NCBI GenBank assembly: GCA_050184415.1
Contig: JBFXAJ010000003.1
Span: forward strand, 1-64,000
DNA length: 64,000 nt
From: JADLGL01 sp050184415
Lineage (GTDB): Bacteria > Pseudomonadota > Alphaproteobacteria > Rhizobiales > Kaistiaceae
Direction: 5' to 3'
A program made the translations under genes and the position numbers. The notes beneath the pieces were generated by a model. That model had not been told where the DNA came from. It was given only the letters and a program-made list of their open reading frames with translations, and did not search any database. Below are positions 26,377-34,710 of this stretch, one piece after another. How positions within the stretch are numbered: the first letter of the stretch is position 1; each line of letters opens with the position of its first letter.

Positions 26377-27315
26377 TCAAATCATCGTTGCGGTGCCGAT
26401 CGTATCCTCCGGCATCGTCGCGGTGGCCCGCGCAGCGAGCGCCTGGGGCGTCCCGACGTCCACAACCACGAGCTCCGGCGGGACCCCGAAGCGAATCGGC
26501 AGGCCCGAGCAGCCAAGGCCGGCCGAGATGATGAGGTGCCGGTTGCCCTCGTGGATGTGGCCATAGGCGTAGCGCTGGCCGTAATGCGAGGCGACCGGGA
26601 AGCGGCCGAGGAGGGGCAGGCGGATCTGGCCGCCATGGGTGTGTCCCGACAGCGTCAGGCCGTAGCGATCCGGCACCCGCGGGAAAATGTCGGGCTCGTG
26701 GGCGAGAAGAATCGCCGGGCGGCCGTCATTCGGGATGCGGGCGGTGAGGCCGTCGAGATCGTCGACGCCGGTCTTGGTGGCCTTGTCGGCCAGCTGGTCG
26801 CCGAGGCCACCGAGCCAGAAGCCGCCGCCTCCGGGCAGCGCGATCAGCTCGGCGTCGTTCTCCATCAGCGGCAGGCGCCGGGCATCCATCGCCCGTTTCA
26901 CGACATTGACGTCGCCGTGCCAGAAATCGTGGTTGCCGAGGATCGACCAGGTGCCGAGCGGCGCATGGAGGTCCGCGAGCGGCGCGGTCCAGTCGTCCAT
27001 CGGCAGCGGCCGGGCGAAGAACGGATTGAGGCCCTCCACGAAATCGCCAAGGAGGACGAAAATGTCCGGCCGGAGCTCGTTTGCGGTGGCCACGATCTCT
27101 TCGATCCGGGGCCGCGACATGAACGGGTCGCAGGCATGGAGGTCGGCGACGATGCCGATCCGAAGCACCCCGTCGATCGGCCGCCAGTCCGGCGGGCTGA
27201 CCTCATAGCGGATGACGAGCGGGCCACGGTTCGGCTCGACCGCGATCGAATAGCCGGACAGCGTCACAGCGCTCAGCGCGGCGCCACTGAGCATGAACGC
27301 CCGACGGGTCAGCAT
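26377..27315 (-). CDS. YkuE-like metallophosphoesterase
   Basis: 312 residues. Calcineurin-type motifs in order: ADLHACDPF, LGDFVEG, LGNHDFWHG, a lone histidine in LLAHEPD, and SGHTHGGQ. The N-terminus (MLTRRAFMLSGAALSAVTLSG) has a twin-arginine-like TRRAF followed by a hydrophobic stretch, so export or membrane anchoring is likely. Family members act on phosphodiesters or UDP-linked lipid precursors; the substrate here is unknown. Confidence 0.87.
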   Translation of the reverse strand: MLTRRAFMLSGAALSAVTLSGYSIAVEPNRGPLVIRYEVSPPDWRPIDGVLRIGIVADLHACDPFMSRPRIEEIVATANELRPDIFVLLGDFVEGLNPFFARPLPMDDWTAPLADLHAPLGTWSILGNHDFWHGDVNVVKRAMDARRLPLMENDAELIALPGGGGFWLGGLGDQLADKATKTGVDDLDGLTARIPNDGRPAILLAHEPDIFPRVPDRYGLTLSGHTHGGQIRLPLLGRFPVASHYGQRYAYGHIHEGNRHLIISAGLGCSGLPIRFGVPPELVVVDVGTPQALAARATATMPEDTIGTATMI

Positions 27316-27470
27316 CCCCTAGCCCGCACCTTGGCGTCCCCGCTTGCCTGACGATCGGATCGATCGAATCGCACCAAAATCCCCGCGCAGTTCAACCGAC
27401 CGCGCGTGGCATTTGTGCGACGAAGCTGGCACGAATTGGCTAAGCCCGCAAAGTCCCGGGCGGGGGACTC

Positions 27471-27498
27471 GTCGAAGTCGGATGTTTCCGACTTCGAC
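27471..27498 (-). terminator. Perfect hairpin after rplS
   Basis: Twelve-base arms at 27471-27482 and 27487-27498 (GTCGAAGTCGGA / TCCGACTTCGAC) with a four-base loop, 17 bases past the rplS stop on the minus strand. There is no T tract behind it, so it may be an RNA-stabilising 3' hairpin or a factor-assisted terminator. Confidence 0.55.
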
Positions 27499-27515
27499 CA
27501 CTTGAGTCCGGCTCC

Positions 27516-27908
27516 CTAGCGGGCGGCGGCGGTATCCGCCGTGCTCCGCTGATCGGCCTTCTCGACGATGCGGGCCGACTTGCCGCGGAGCTCGCGGAGA
27601 TAATAGAGCTTCGCGCGGCGGACCTTGCCGCGGCGGACGACGTGGATCGAATCGATCAGCGGCGAATAGACCGGGAAGACGCGCTCAACGCCCTCGCCAT
27701 ACGAAATCTTGCGGACGGTGAAGCTTTCATTGAGCCCGCCGCCGGACCGCGCAATGCACACGCCCTCATAGGCCTGGACGCGCGTGCGGGTGCCCTCGGT
27801 CACCTTCACGTTGACGCGGACGGTGTCGCCGGGCGCGAACTCCGGAACCGGGCGCTGCGCGGCAACGATGTCCGCCTGCTCTTTCTCGAGCTGCTGGATG
27901 ATGTTCAT
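27516..27908 (-). CDS. rplS: 50S ribosomal protein L19
   Basis: 130 residues. Conserved L19 features: the N-terminal helix MNIIQQLEKEQ, FAPGDTVRVNVKVTEGTRTR, VQAYEGVCIARSGGGLNESFTVRKISYGEGVERVF (here noted as the region 43-78), and the end LYYLRELRGKSARIVE. Last gene of the ffh-rpsP-rimM-trmD-rplS group on the minus strand; 139 bases after trmD, with nothing recognised in between. Confidence 0.96.
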   Translation of the reverse strand: MNIIQQLEKEQADIVAAQRPVPEFAPGDTVRVNVKVTEGTRTRVQAYEGVCIARSGGGLNESFTVRKISYGEGVERVFPVYSPLIDSIHVVRRGKVRRAKLYYLRELRGKSARIVEKADQRSTADTAAAR

Positions 27909-28047
27909 GGCGGTAACCTTGGCTGTCGGTGACGGAGCGGCGCGCTAGGCGGCCGGCAGGACCGTCACAACCTGTCTTGGCGCGGGTCCATACAGGATGC
28001 GACCGGCCTTGTCGATGCCCGGAATGCAGCCAAGGTGCCGCGCACAG

Positions 28048-28740
28048 CTATTTCGGCCGGGGGAGCTCGGGGCGCCGCTCGGCCGTGAGCCGTTCCGCCT
28101 CGGCCCGCCGCCACGCCGCGATCTTCGCATGGTCGCCGGAGACGAGGATTTCGGGGATCGGCTGCCCTTCGAAGACCGCCGGCCGAGTATAGTGCGGATA
28201 CTCGAGTAGGCCGTCGCTGAAGCTTTCCGAGACGGCGGAGTCGGCGTTGCCGAGGACGCCCGGGAGAAGGCGGACTGTGGCGTCGAGAATGGCCATCGCG
28301 GCGATGTCGCCGCCCGAGAGGACATAGTCGCCGATCGACACTTCGCGGAGACCCCGCGCCTCGATCACCCGCTCGTCCACGCCCTCGAAGCGGCCTGCGA
28401 CGATGAGGACGCCGGGACCGGCCGCCAGTTCGCGGACCAGCCCCTGCGTCAGCGGCACGCCGCGCGGGCTCATCAGCCAGCGAGGGCGCGGATCATCGGC
28501 GGGAGAAGCCGCGTCGATCGCCGCTGCGAGGATGTCGGCACGCAGCACCATCCCGGCACCGCCTCCTGCCGGCGTGTCGTCGACGGTGCGATGACGGTCG
28601 GTGGCCGCGTCGCGGATATTGCGGACGTCCAGTGACCACAGGTCGTTCGCCAACGCCTTGCCGACGAGACTCGCGCCCAGGGGCCCAGGAAACAGCTCGG
28701 GGAAAAGGGTCAGCACCGTAGCGGCGAAGGGGGCGCTCAC
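28048..28740 (-). CDS. trmD: tRNA (guanine-N1)-methyltransferase TrmD
   Basis: 230 residues; methylates G37 of tRNAs with S-adenosylmethionine. The GTG at 28740 gives the conserved start region ATVLTLFPELFPGPLG; the frame is open further upstream but that sequence is a palindromic repeat and not part of the enzyme. SPOUT knot motifs: DDTPAGGGAGMVLR, AGRFEGVDERVIE, IGDYVLSGGDIAAM and LPGVLGNADS. Its start is only 3 bases from the repeat element that separates it from rimM. Confidence 0.95.
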   Translation of the reverse strand: MSAPFAATVLTLFPELFPGPLGASLVGKALANDLWSLDVRNIRDAATDRHRTVDDTPAGGGAGMVLRADILAAAIDAASPADDPRPRWLMSPRGVPLTQGLVRELAAGPGVLIVAGRFEGVDERVIEARGLREVSIGDYVLSGGDIAAMAILDATVRLLPGVLGNADSAVSESFSDGLLEYPHYTRPAVFEGQPIPEILVSGDHAKIAAWRRAEAERLTAERRPELPRPK

Positions 28741-28742
28741 AG

Positions 28743-28920
28743 TGCGCGCCCCTTTCTCCCCCCTTGCGGGGGAGACCGCGGAGCTTGGCCTGCGCAGCAG
28801 GCCGTGGCGAAGGGCGTGGGGGGTGCTCGACGGGCGCTGCGATGGACCGCGAGGTCGACCCCTGCCCAAAGCGCTTCGCGTTTTGACCTCCCCGCAAGGG
28901 GGAGGCAGGGAGCGCGATGC
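28743..28920. repeat. Palindromic repeat inside the rimM-trmD gap
   Basis: The ends are inverted copies of TGCGCGC-type sequence, next to CTCCCCCCTTGCGGGGGAG at 28756-28774 and CTCCCCGCAAGGGGGAG at 28888-28904, each self-complementary. A further hairpin (GGCCTGCGCAGCAGGCC) is at 28787-28803. The architecture is like that of 26139-26320 but the interior differs. It lies within a transcribed operon, so it will form structured RNA just before the trmD start. Confidence 0.7.
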
Positions 28921-28924
28921 GCCG

Positions 28925-29467
28925 TCACGGCGCTTCCTCCTCGCCCTCCACCTCCTCGGGCGGGGCGACGACGACACGTCCTCCGCCGACATCCACCTCC
29001 GGCACGGCCGCCTTGGTGAACGGCACCAGCATCGCCGGACCATTGCCGAGACTGATCTCGAGGATGTCCCCGGCGCCGTGATTGTGGATCGCGGCGACGC
29101 GGCCGAGCTCCACGCCCTCGACGGTCACGGCGACGAGCCCGATCAGATCGGCGTGGTAGAAATCGTCGTCGTCGTCTGGGTCGGGCAGGTCTTCCCTTCG
29201 GACCGTCAGCTCGACGCCGTTGAGTGCCTCGGCAGCGCTCCGGTCCGCGACCCCTTCGAGGCGCACGACCATCATGTCCGCCGAGGACGATCCCGCGGCC
29301 GGCCGGATCGTCTCGATGACGAATTTCCGGCCGTCGGGCGCTTCGAGCGGGCGATAGTCCGCGATCGCCCGCGGATCGGCGGTGTATGATTTCAGCCGGA
29401 TCTCGCCGCGCACGCCATGGGCGGCGCCGAGCCGCCCGACCGTGACGCGGCCTCCGGCTGACGCCAT
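28925..29467 (-). CDS. rimM: Ribosome maturation factor RimM
   Basis: 180 residues; 16S rRNA-processing and 30S assembly factor that binds S19. N-terminal RimM domain VTVGRLGAAHGVRGEIRLKSYT, then ALNGVELTVRREDLP, and the PRC-barrel domain with DDFYHADLIGLVAVTVEG and HGAGDILEI. A very acidic C-terminal tail (PPEEVEGEEEAP). It lies 3 bases after the rpsP stop and ends 4 bases before the palindromic repeat. Confidence 0.94.
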   Translation of the reverse strand: MASAGGRVTVGRLGAAHGVRGEIRLKSYTADPRAIADYRPLEAPDGRKFVIETIRPAAGSSSADMMVVRLEGVADRSAAEALNGVELTVRREDLPDPDDDDDFYHADLIGLVAVTVEGVELGRVAAIHNHGAGDILEISLGNGPAMLVPFTKAAVPEVDVGGGRVVVAPPEEVEGEEEAP

Positions 29468-29470
29468 CGG

Positions 29471-29818
29471 CTACGCCGCGGCTTCCCCGGCGGCCGCCCT
29501 GGCCTTGGCGCGCTCCTCGGCCTTCTTGCCGGGCTTCGCCTTTTCGGGGTTGTTGCGGGCTGCGCGGGTGCGGACGCCGGCGGCGTCGAGGAAGCGAAGG
29601 ACGCGGTCGGTCGGCTGCGCGCCGACGCCAAGCCAATGATTGATGCGGTCGAGGTCGAGGACGACGCGCTTCTCGGCGTCCTTGCCGAGCAGCGGATCAT
29701 AGGTGCCGACCTTCTCGATGAACCGGCCGTCGCGCGGCGAGCGGGTGTCGGCGATGACGACGCTGTAGTGCGGACGCTTCTTGGTGCCGCCGCGGGCCAG
29801 TCTGATCTTGAGGGACAT
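29471..29818 (-). CDS. rpsP: 30S ribosomal protein S16
   Basis: 115 residues. Conserved MSLKIRLARGGTKKRPHYSV start, then DTRSPRDGRFIEKVGTYDPL, and RINHWLGVGAQPTDRVLRFL. The Ala/Lys-rich C-terminal extension (EERAKARAAAGEAAA) is usual in alphaproteobacteria. 45 bases after the ffh stop. Confidence 0.96.
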   Translation of the reverse strand: MSLKIRLARGGTKKRPHYSVVIADTRSPRDGRFIEKVGTYDPLLGKDAEKRVVLDLDRINHWLGVGAQPTDRVLRFLDAAGVRTRAARNNPEKAKPGKKAEERAKARAAAGEAAA

Positions 29819-29863
29819 TTTTCTCGTTGGTTCCTGTTGCTGTCGTTGGTCCGTTGCCGCGGA

Positions 29864-31366
29864 CTATTTCTTCTTGCCGGGAAGGCCGGGAAGTTTTGGG
29901 CCACCGCCGCCGAGGCCGCCCAGTCCCCCGAAACCCCCGGGGAGGCCGGGCAGAGCGCCGGGCCGGGTGAGGCGCTGCAGGTCGGCCGGGTCGAGCGCCG
30001 GCATGCCGCCGCCGCCCATACCGCCAAGTCCCCCGATGCCGCCCATCATCCGCTTCAGCATACCCTTGTCCTTGCCGACGCTCTTCATCATGTCGGCCAT
30101 CTGGCGATGCATCTTCAGCAGTTTGTTGACGTCCTCGACCGAGGTGCCGGAGCCGGCGGCGATGCGCTTCTTGCGGCTCGCCTTGAGGATGTCGGGCTTC
30201 TTGCGCTCCTCGCGGGTCATCGAGGAGATGATCGCACCCTGGCGCTTGAAGATCGAATCGTCGAGCCCGGCGGCGTCGATCTGCTTCTTCACCTTGCCGA
30301 TGCCCGGCAGCATTCCGAGGATCCCGGACATGCCGCCGATCTTCTGCATCTGCTTGAGCTGATCGCCGAGATCGTCGAGGTCGAACGACCCCTTCTGCAT
30401 GCGCTTGGCGAGTTGCTGCGCACGCTCCTGGTCGATGTTCTCCGCCGCCTTCTCGACGAGCGAGACGATGTCGCCCATGCCGAGGATGCGGTTGGCGATG
30501 CGCGAGGGCTGGAACTCCTCCAGCGCATCCGCCTTCTCGCCGGTGCCGATGAACTTGATCGGCTTGCCGGTCACCGCCCGCATCGAGAGCGCGGCGCCGC
30601 CGCGGCCGTCGCCGTCGACGCGGGTCAGGACGAGGCCGGTGATGCCGACGCGGTTGTCGAACGAGGTCGCGAGCTGGACCGCGTCCTGGCCCGTCAGGCT
30701 GTCGGCGACGAGGAGGATCTCGTGCGGATCGGCGGTCCGCTTGATCTCCGCCATCTCGACCATCAGCGGCTCGTCGATATGGGTGCGGCCGGCGGTGTCG
30801 AGCATCAGGATGTCGAAGCCACCGAGGCGGGCGGCCTGCATCGAACGGAACGCGATCTGGGTCGGGGTCTGGCCGGCAATGATCGGCAGCGTGTCGATGC
30901 CGTTCTGCTCGCCGAGGACGCGGAGCTGCTCTTGAGCGGCCGGGCGCCGGGTGTCGAGCGAGGCCATCAGCACCTTGAGCTTGTTCCGCTCCTTGAGGCG
31001 CCGGGCGATCTTCGCCGTCGTCGTGGTTTTGCCCGAGCCCTGGAGGCCGACCATCATGATGGCGATCGGCGCGGGGGCGTTGAGGTCAAGGGTCTCGCCG
31101 TCGTCACCGAGCGTCTCGACCAGCGTGTCGTGGACGATCTTGACGACCATCTGGCCGGGGGTGACCGAGCGGATCACCTCCTGGCCGACGGCGCGCTCCT
31201 TCACCTTGTCGGTGAACGAGCGCACCACGTCGAGCGCGACGTCCGCCTCAAGGAGTGCGCGGCGGACCTCGCGGATCGCCTCGTTGACGTCCGCTTCCGA
31301 CAATGCGCCGCGGCCGGTCAGGCGGTCGAAGACCGCCGTCAGCCGACTGGAGAGAGATTCGAACAT
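29864..31366 (-). CDS. ffh: Signal recognition particle protein Ffh
   Basis: 500 residues; GTPase that binds signal sequences co-translationally and, with 4.5S RNA and FtsY, targets inner-membrane proteins. ATG 31366 gives MFESLSSRLTAVFDRLTGRG, the conserved start; the frame upstream is not conserved-looking. NG domain: GLQGSGKTTTTAKIARRL, DTRRPAAQEQL, DTAGRTHID and TRVDGDGRGG. The methionine-rich M domain follows, with a glycine/leucine-rich C-terminal tail. First gene of the ribosomal operon. Confidence 0.97.
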   Translation of the reverse strand: MFESLSSRLTAVFDRLTGRGALSEADVNEAIREVRRALLEADVALDVVRSFTDKVKERAVGQEVIRSVTPGQMVVKIVHDTLVETLGDDGETLDLNAPAPIAIMMVGLQGSGKTTTTAKIARRLKERNKLKVLMASLDTRRPAAQEQLRVLGEQNGIDTLPIIAGQTPTQIAFRSMQAARLGGFDILMLDTAGRTHIDEPLMVEMAEIKRTADPHEILLVADSLTGQDAVQLATSFDNRVGITGLVLTRVDGDGRGGAALSMRAVTGKPIKFIGTGEKADALEEFQPSRIANRILGMGDIVSLVEKAAENIDQERAQQLAKRMQKGSFDLDDLGDQLKQMQKIGGMSGILGMLPGIGKVKKQIDAAGLDDSIFKRQGAIISSMTREERKKPDILKASRKKRIAAGSGTSVEDVNKLLKMHRQMADMMKSVGKDKGMLKRMMGGIGGLGGMGGGGMPALDPADLQRLTRPGALPGLPGGFGGLGGLGGGGPKLPGLPGKKK

Positions 31367-31627
31367 GCCGCCTCGTGACCTTTTCGCCCGTACCCTCGCC
31401 GCAAATAGGAAAGCGCGCCCGCAGGCGCAACGCGCTGGCGGACGGTGACCTCCGGGATCACGTCCCGGTTGGCGGCTCGAGCGAACGAATGTCGATCGAA
31501 AGTCGGCGCCAGTAACGCTGCCGCACCGCAAAAGTCAATTCAGCCCACCCGCGCGGGCCCTTGGCCGCAGCTCGTCCTTGCGCGACAATCGCAGGAGGTG
31601 GGCAATCGCGGAGGCACCGATCAGACC

Positions 31628-32104
31628 ATGACGACGTCGCAGTTTCACCGGCTCAGCAGAGCGTTTGCGGGTTTGGCCCTGGGACTCGCGGCAGGGATCG
31701 CCTCGCCTGCCCTGGCCCAGGTCGAGGCGCCGGCCCAGGGCACTCCGCTCCGCGCCGAAATCCTCGACGCGCTCCGCGGCCACGCGGTGTCCGAACTCGG
31801 CGCTCCGATCGAGTTCGTCGTCAACGATATCCGGGTTCTCGGCGAATGGGCTTACGTCGATGCGACCCCGCAACGGCCCGGTGGCGGTGAGATCTTCTAC
31901 GTCTACACCCGCTATCAGGGCGCGCAGGACGCCGGCGCCTTCGACGACAACGCGGTGGCCCTCCTCCGCCAGACACCGGCCGGCTGGCTGGTCTACGAGT
32001 ACTCCTTTGGCGCCACGGACGTCGCCTGGCTGCCCTGGATGACGTGGTATCCGGTTCCGCCCGAGGTGTTCCCAGGGCCTGGGACCGGCGGCCCGGCGAA
32101 ATAG
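31628..32104 (+). CDS. Exported protein of unknown function
   Basis: 158 residues from ATG 31628; the signal peptide is hydrophobic AFAGLALGLAAGIASPA with cleavage at ALA-QV. The mature domain (LRAEILDALRGHAVSELGAP, then FVVNDIRVLGEWAYVDATPQRPGG) reads like the small family of exported proteins with a VVxxLRVxGxWAF motif. The C-terminus is aromatic and Pro-rich (WLPWMTWYPVPPEVFP). Function unknown. No cysteine in the mature part. The 260-base gap to ffh holds no other recognised feature. Confidence 0.72.
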   Translation: MTTSQFHRLSRAFAGLALGLAAGIASPALAQVEAPAQGTPLRAEILDALRGHAVSELGAPIEFVVNDIRVLGEWAYVDATPQRPGGGEIFYVYTRYQGAQDAGAFDDNAVALLRQTPAGWLVYEYSFGATDVAWLPWMTWYPVPPEVFPGPGTGGPAK

Positions 32105-32127
32105 CCGGCGTTCGCCGACGGTCGCGG

Positions 32128-32412
32128 CTAGTCCGTGGCCTCGTCTTTCAGCTGAGCCTTTGTCTCTGCATCCACGGCGCTGATCGGAATCCCGCTCAGC
32201 GCCGCATGGAGGCCGTACAGCATGTTGAGGCTGACCCGTTTTGGGTCCCAATGCTTCAGCCGCCGGTAGGCGGCGACCGCGCCTAGCGAGCGGAGGTCGG
32301 CCTCGGTTTCGACACCGACCTCGCGGAGCCACAGCGTCGACCGCGGGCCAAGGCCCGGGAGCCGATCGCCGGCCCCGCTATTCCGCGTCGATGAGCGTCT
32401 GGATCTCGGCAA
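32128..32412 (-). CDS. TfoX C-terminal domain-like small protein
   Basis: 94 residues from a TTG at 32412 that overlaps the upstream gene by 35 bases. The body, LPGLGPRSTLWLREVGVETEADLRSLGAVAAYRRLK, cited here around residues 19-54, and LNMLYGLHAALSGI match the helical C-terminal domain of TfoX/Sxy proteins, which occurs alone in many proteobacteria. TfoX regulates competence in gamma-proteobacteria; a role here is unknown. The exact start is uncertain because no ribosome binding site is evident. Confidence 0.7.
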   Translation of the reverse strand: MPRSRRSSTRNSGAGDRLPGLGPRSTLWLREVGVETEADLRSLGAVAAYRRLKHWDPKRVSLNMLYGLHAALSGIPISAVDAETKAQLKDEATD

Positions 32413-32905
32413 AATGCGGGGCCACCACGGCCACGTTCTCGTCGGTGGGGAGCAGGAAGGGCGGCATGAATTGCCGCATCATCGTCTTCTCCTGCTCGGT
32501 CAGGGTCGGGTCGGCGAAGGCCTGCGCGCCGAGGACCGCCATCATCACCTGCGAGTACTGAGTGAAGCCGGTGAACCCGAACGGGGTGACGATCCCGTCC
32601 ATCTCGGCCATCGCCTGGTTGAGCGCGCCGAGGGCCGCCATCGCCGCCGCCGGATCGTCGCCGGCCGGAATGTCGTAGCGCTCGCTGATGGCTTCGAGCG
32701 CCGGCGTGATGGTGGCGTAGCCCGCGATGAAATTGAGCACCAGTTCGTCCGTCAGCGCGATCGGCGTGAACATGTCCATGCCGGGAATGCCCGGCATTCC
32801 GGGGATCGCCATATTGGGCAGCTGGGCCTGTGCCGGCAGCGCAGCCGCACCCAGCAGCGCGAGCGCCGCAACGCCGTTTCTCACCACAGACGCCAGGGTC
32901 TTCAT
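32378..32905 (-). CDS. Exported alanine-rich protein of unknown function
   Basis: 175 residues from ATG 32905, giving a good signal peptide (MKTLASVVRNGVAALALLG, cleavage at AQA-QL). The mature protein begins with a short glycine/proline/methionine repeat (MAIPGMPGIPGMDM) and is otherwise mostly alpha-helical with many Met and Ala. No cysteines in the mature part and no recognised family. It is separated from the RirA-like gene by a terminator. Confidence 0.68.
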   Translation of the reverse strand: MKTLASVVRNGVAALALLGAAALPAQAQLPNMAIPGMPGIPGMDMFTPIALTDELVLNFIAGYATITPALEAISERYDIPAGDDPAAAMAALGALNQAMAEMDGIVTPFGFTGFTQYSQVMMAVLGAQAFADPTLTEQEKTMMRQFMPPFLLPTDENVAVVAPHFAEIQTLIDAE

Positions 32906-32962
32906 CGAACGATCCTTTCGGGCACACCCCCCTTGGGCTCGGGGAGCTTTGCATCCGTTCGC

Positions 32963-32992
32963 GAAAAACGGCAACGGGCCCTTTCGGGCCCG
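32963..32992 (-). terminator. Rho-independent terminator of the RirA-like gene
   Basis: Seven-base perfect arms at 32975-32981 and 32986-32992 (CGGGCCC / GGGCCCG). On the minus strand the hairpin is followed within six bases by five Ts (32965-32969 read as A on the plus strand). It is 28 bases past the stop at 33020. Confidence 0.75.
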
Positions 32993-33019
32993 CTGGCACA
33001 AGAGACTGCGTTGAACGGG

Positions 33020-33505
33020 TCAGGCCGGACGCGGCACGGCGCCACCAACGGAGACCGGCGCGGTCTCGCCGTCCTTGACCGGTACGAGGCCGCGGACCGG
33101 CGCCCGGCCGGCGACAACGTCCGCAATCGTGTAGCTGTCGAGCGCGCGAAGGAACGACGTCATGGCCTCGTCCAGCGCGCCGCCGAGACCGCACGTGGCG
33201 CCGATCGGGCACTCATGGGCGTGGTCGATCCCGCAATCATTGAGCTGGAGGTTCGGCTCGGTCGCGCGGACCACGTCGCCCAGCGAGATCTGGTCCGCGG
33301 GCCGCCCGAGACGGATGCCGCCATTGCGCCCGCGCAGCGTCTCGATCAGCCGGTTGTCCACGAGGACATGCATGATCTTGAAGAGGTGCAGCTCCGAGAT
33401 CCGGTATGACCGGGCGATGTCGCGAATCCGGCTCGGGCCGCCGGTGTTCACCGCGCAATACATCAGGGTCTGAATCGAATAGGTGGTCTGCTGGGTGAGC
33501 CGCAT
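33020..33505 (-). CDS. rirA: Rrf2 family iron-sulfur regulator, RirA-like
   Basis: 161 residues. The winged-helix N-terminus MRLTQQTTYSIQTLMYCAVN and the GRNGGIRLGRPADQISLGDVVRATE wing are close to rhizobial RirA as I recall it. Three cysteines, C91, C99 and C105 (NDCG, HECP, ATCG), are spaced as in Fe-S-binding Rrf2 proteins. RirA represses iron uptake genes under iron-replete conditions in Rhizobiales. The C-terminal 25 residues after SYTIADVVA extend a little beyond the usual end. IscR or NsrR identity is less likely. Confidence 0.83.
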   Translation of the reverse strand: MRLTQQTTYSIQTLMYCAVNTGGPSRIRDIARSYRISELHLFKIMHVLVDNRLIETLRGRNGGIRLGRPADQISLGDVVRATEPNLQLNDCGIDHAHECPIGATCGLGGALDEAMTSFLRALDSYTIADVVAGRAPVRGLVPVKDGETAPVSVGGAVPRPA

Positions 33506-33579
33506 CGAGGCGGAACTCCTGTCGGAAGATCGTCCGGATAGTAACCTCTCGCACCCGTAGTGTCACGGATGCCAAAGGG

Positions 33580-33606
33580 GAAAGTTGAGGAAGTTCTACA
33601 ACTTTC
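33580..33606. promoter_or_regulatory. Inverted repeat upstream of the RirA-like gene
   Basis: Perfect eight-base arms GAAAGTTG (33580-33587) and CAACTTTC (33599-33606) separated by 11 bases, 75-101 bases upstream of the start at 33505. It is AT-richer than its surroundings. Suggested as an operator, perhaps for autoregulation; a terminator role for the gene ending at 33670 is possible but there is no T tract directly behind it. Confidence 0.4.
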
Positions 33607-33669
33607 TGTGGGCGTCGGCCAGAGAGCATCCCTAATGACCGCGATAGGAAATTGTCGCGGTGCTGCCCC

Positions 33670-34065
33670 TCAGCGACGCCGCCGCATGAGCCCGCGAACG
33701 AGACCGAACGCGAACGCTGCCGCGACCGTCCCAAGGCTCGCGAGGCGCGCGCCCTCGGGGCTCATCTTGAGCTCGGGCACATCGGACAGGGGCTCGACGG
33801 GCCGGTGATGCTTGCGCCGCTGACCGGCCACGACAACGACGATCAGAGCGAGCCCGATGAAGATCGCCGCCATGATGAACAGCGACGGGACCGGGTCGAG
33901 CGCGGTCCGGATCGCGGTGTAGATCCCGGCCGTTGCGAAGCCGATCGCAATAAGAATGAATACGGCCGCGAGGCCCCAGAGGGCGATCGCTTCTCCAATC
34001 CTGCGGGCTTGCTTGCCTGCGAGGTCGCCGCCCAGCCGGACGAGCCCGGACAGCCAGCCGCCCAT
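33670..34065 (-). CDS. Phage holin superfamily / membrane protein paired with DUF883
   Basis: 131 residues, two transmembrane helices (about 27-50 and 60-80) framed by a basic amphipathic N-terminus and a soluble tail ending in RGLMRRRR. The pattern fits the holin-X / YqjE-like family often encoded next to DUF883 proteins. Despite the name it is not phage-derived here. Its ATG shares a base with the stop of the upstream DUF883 gene (TGATG), so the two are co-translated. Confidence 0.78.
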   Translation of the reverse strand: MGGWLSGLVRLGGDLAGKQARRIGEAIALWGLAAVFILIAIGFATAGIYTAIRTALDPVPSLFIMAAIFIGLALIVVVVAGQRRKHHRPVEPLSDVPELKMSPEGARLASLGTVAAAFAFGLVRGLMRRRR

Positions 34066-34379
34066 CAGTGCCGGAGCTTGCCGATGACGTAGCCGATGCC
34101 GAGGGCGACCAGGACCGACGTCAGCGGGCGCGCGGCGATCATGTCCTCGATCTCGCTCGCGGCGACCTCGCCGCGGCGACGGGCTTCGCTGGCGGTCGAC
34201 TTGAGCGCCTCGGCCATGTGGCTCACCCCCTCCTTCGCCGCCTCGCCGGCATGGGACGCCTGGCGGCCGATGTAGTCGGAGACCGTGCTGACGAGCGCCG
34301 CCAGATCGGCACGAAGCTCCTTGATCTCCCGGCCAAGCTCAGCGGCCGTGTCCTCGGTATCCGTCTTAGCGGTTGCCAT
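34065..34379 (-). CDS. DUF883 (ElaB/YqjD-like) membrane-anchored protein
   Basis: 104 residues from ATG 34379; an in-frame ATG further upstream adds an unlikely extension. The bulk is one long helix (AAELGREIKELRADLAALVS, then GEAAKEGVSHMAEALKSTAS) and the C-terminus is a single membrane helix in the pattern RPLTSVLVALGIGYVIGKLRH, here residues 84-104. E. coli relatives anchor ribosomes to the membrane in stationary phase; the role here is inferred only. Operon with the holin-like gene. Confidence 0.84.
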   Translation of the reverse strand: MATAKTDTEDTAAELGREIKELRADLAALVSTVSDYIGRQASHAGEAAKEGVSHMAEALKSTASEARRRGEVAASEIEDMIAARPLTSVLVALGIGYVIGKLRH

Positions 34380-34710
34380 TCTCCACTCCTCCGCCGCCGC
34401 GCCCTGCCGGTCCTGATCAGCCGCCCGCACCGTCAACGGTGCGGACCGGATGGATGCCATCACCGTTTCGCGGCAAAGTCCACTGGCACGGACAACGCCG
34501 AAATCAGGTCTTGCGTTGCCGGGTCAGAGTGGTATTTTCGTTATGCGCGAACGCGTCGGCCGCTCTTTGATGTGTCGATGTCGCGAACGGAATGGGGTCT
34601 GTCACCAGCCCAAGGGGTTCCTAGAAGGCACTTTGCCGAACGATCCTCACCCGGCACGACCGTTTGGTCAGCTGTCGGATTGTTAGAAATGCATTGTGTT
34701 TTTGTGTTCC

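Noticed and set aside
28741..29043. Extended N-terminus of TrmD with an Arg/Pro-rich sequence
   Set aside because: The extension is the translated palindromic repeat; conserved TrmD sequence begins at the GTG 28740.
33670..34379. Prophage remnant suggested by the holin-like name
   Set aside because: The DUF883/holin-like pair is a usual chromosomal envelope gene pair and no other phage genes are present.
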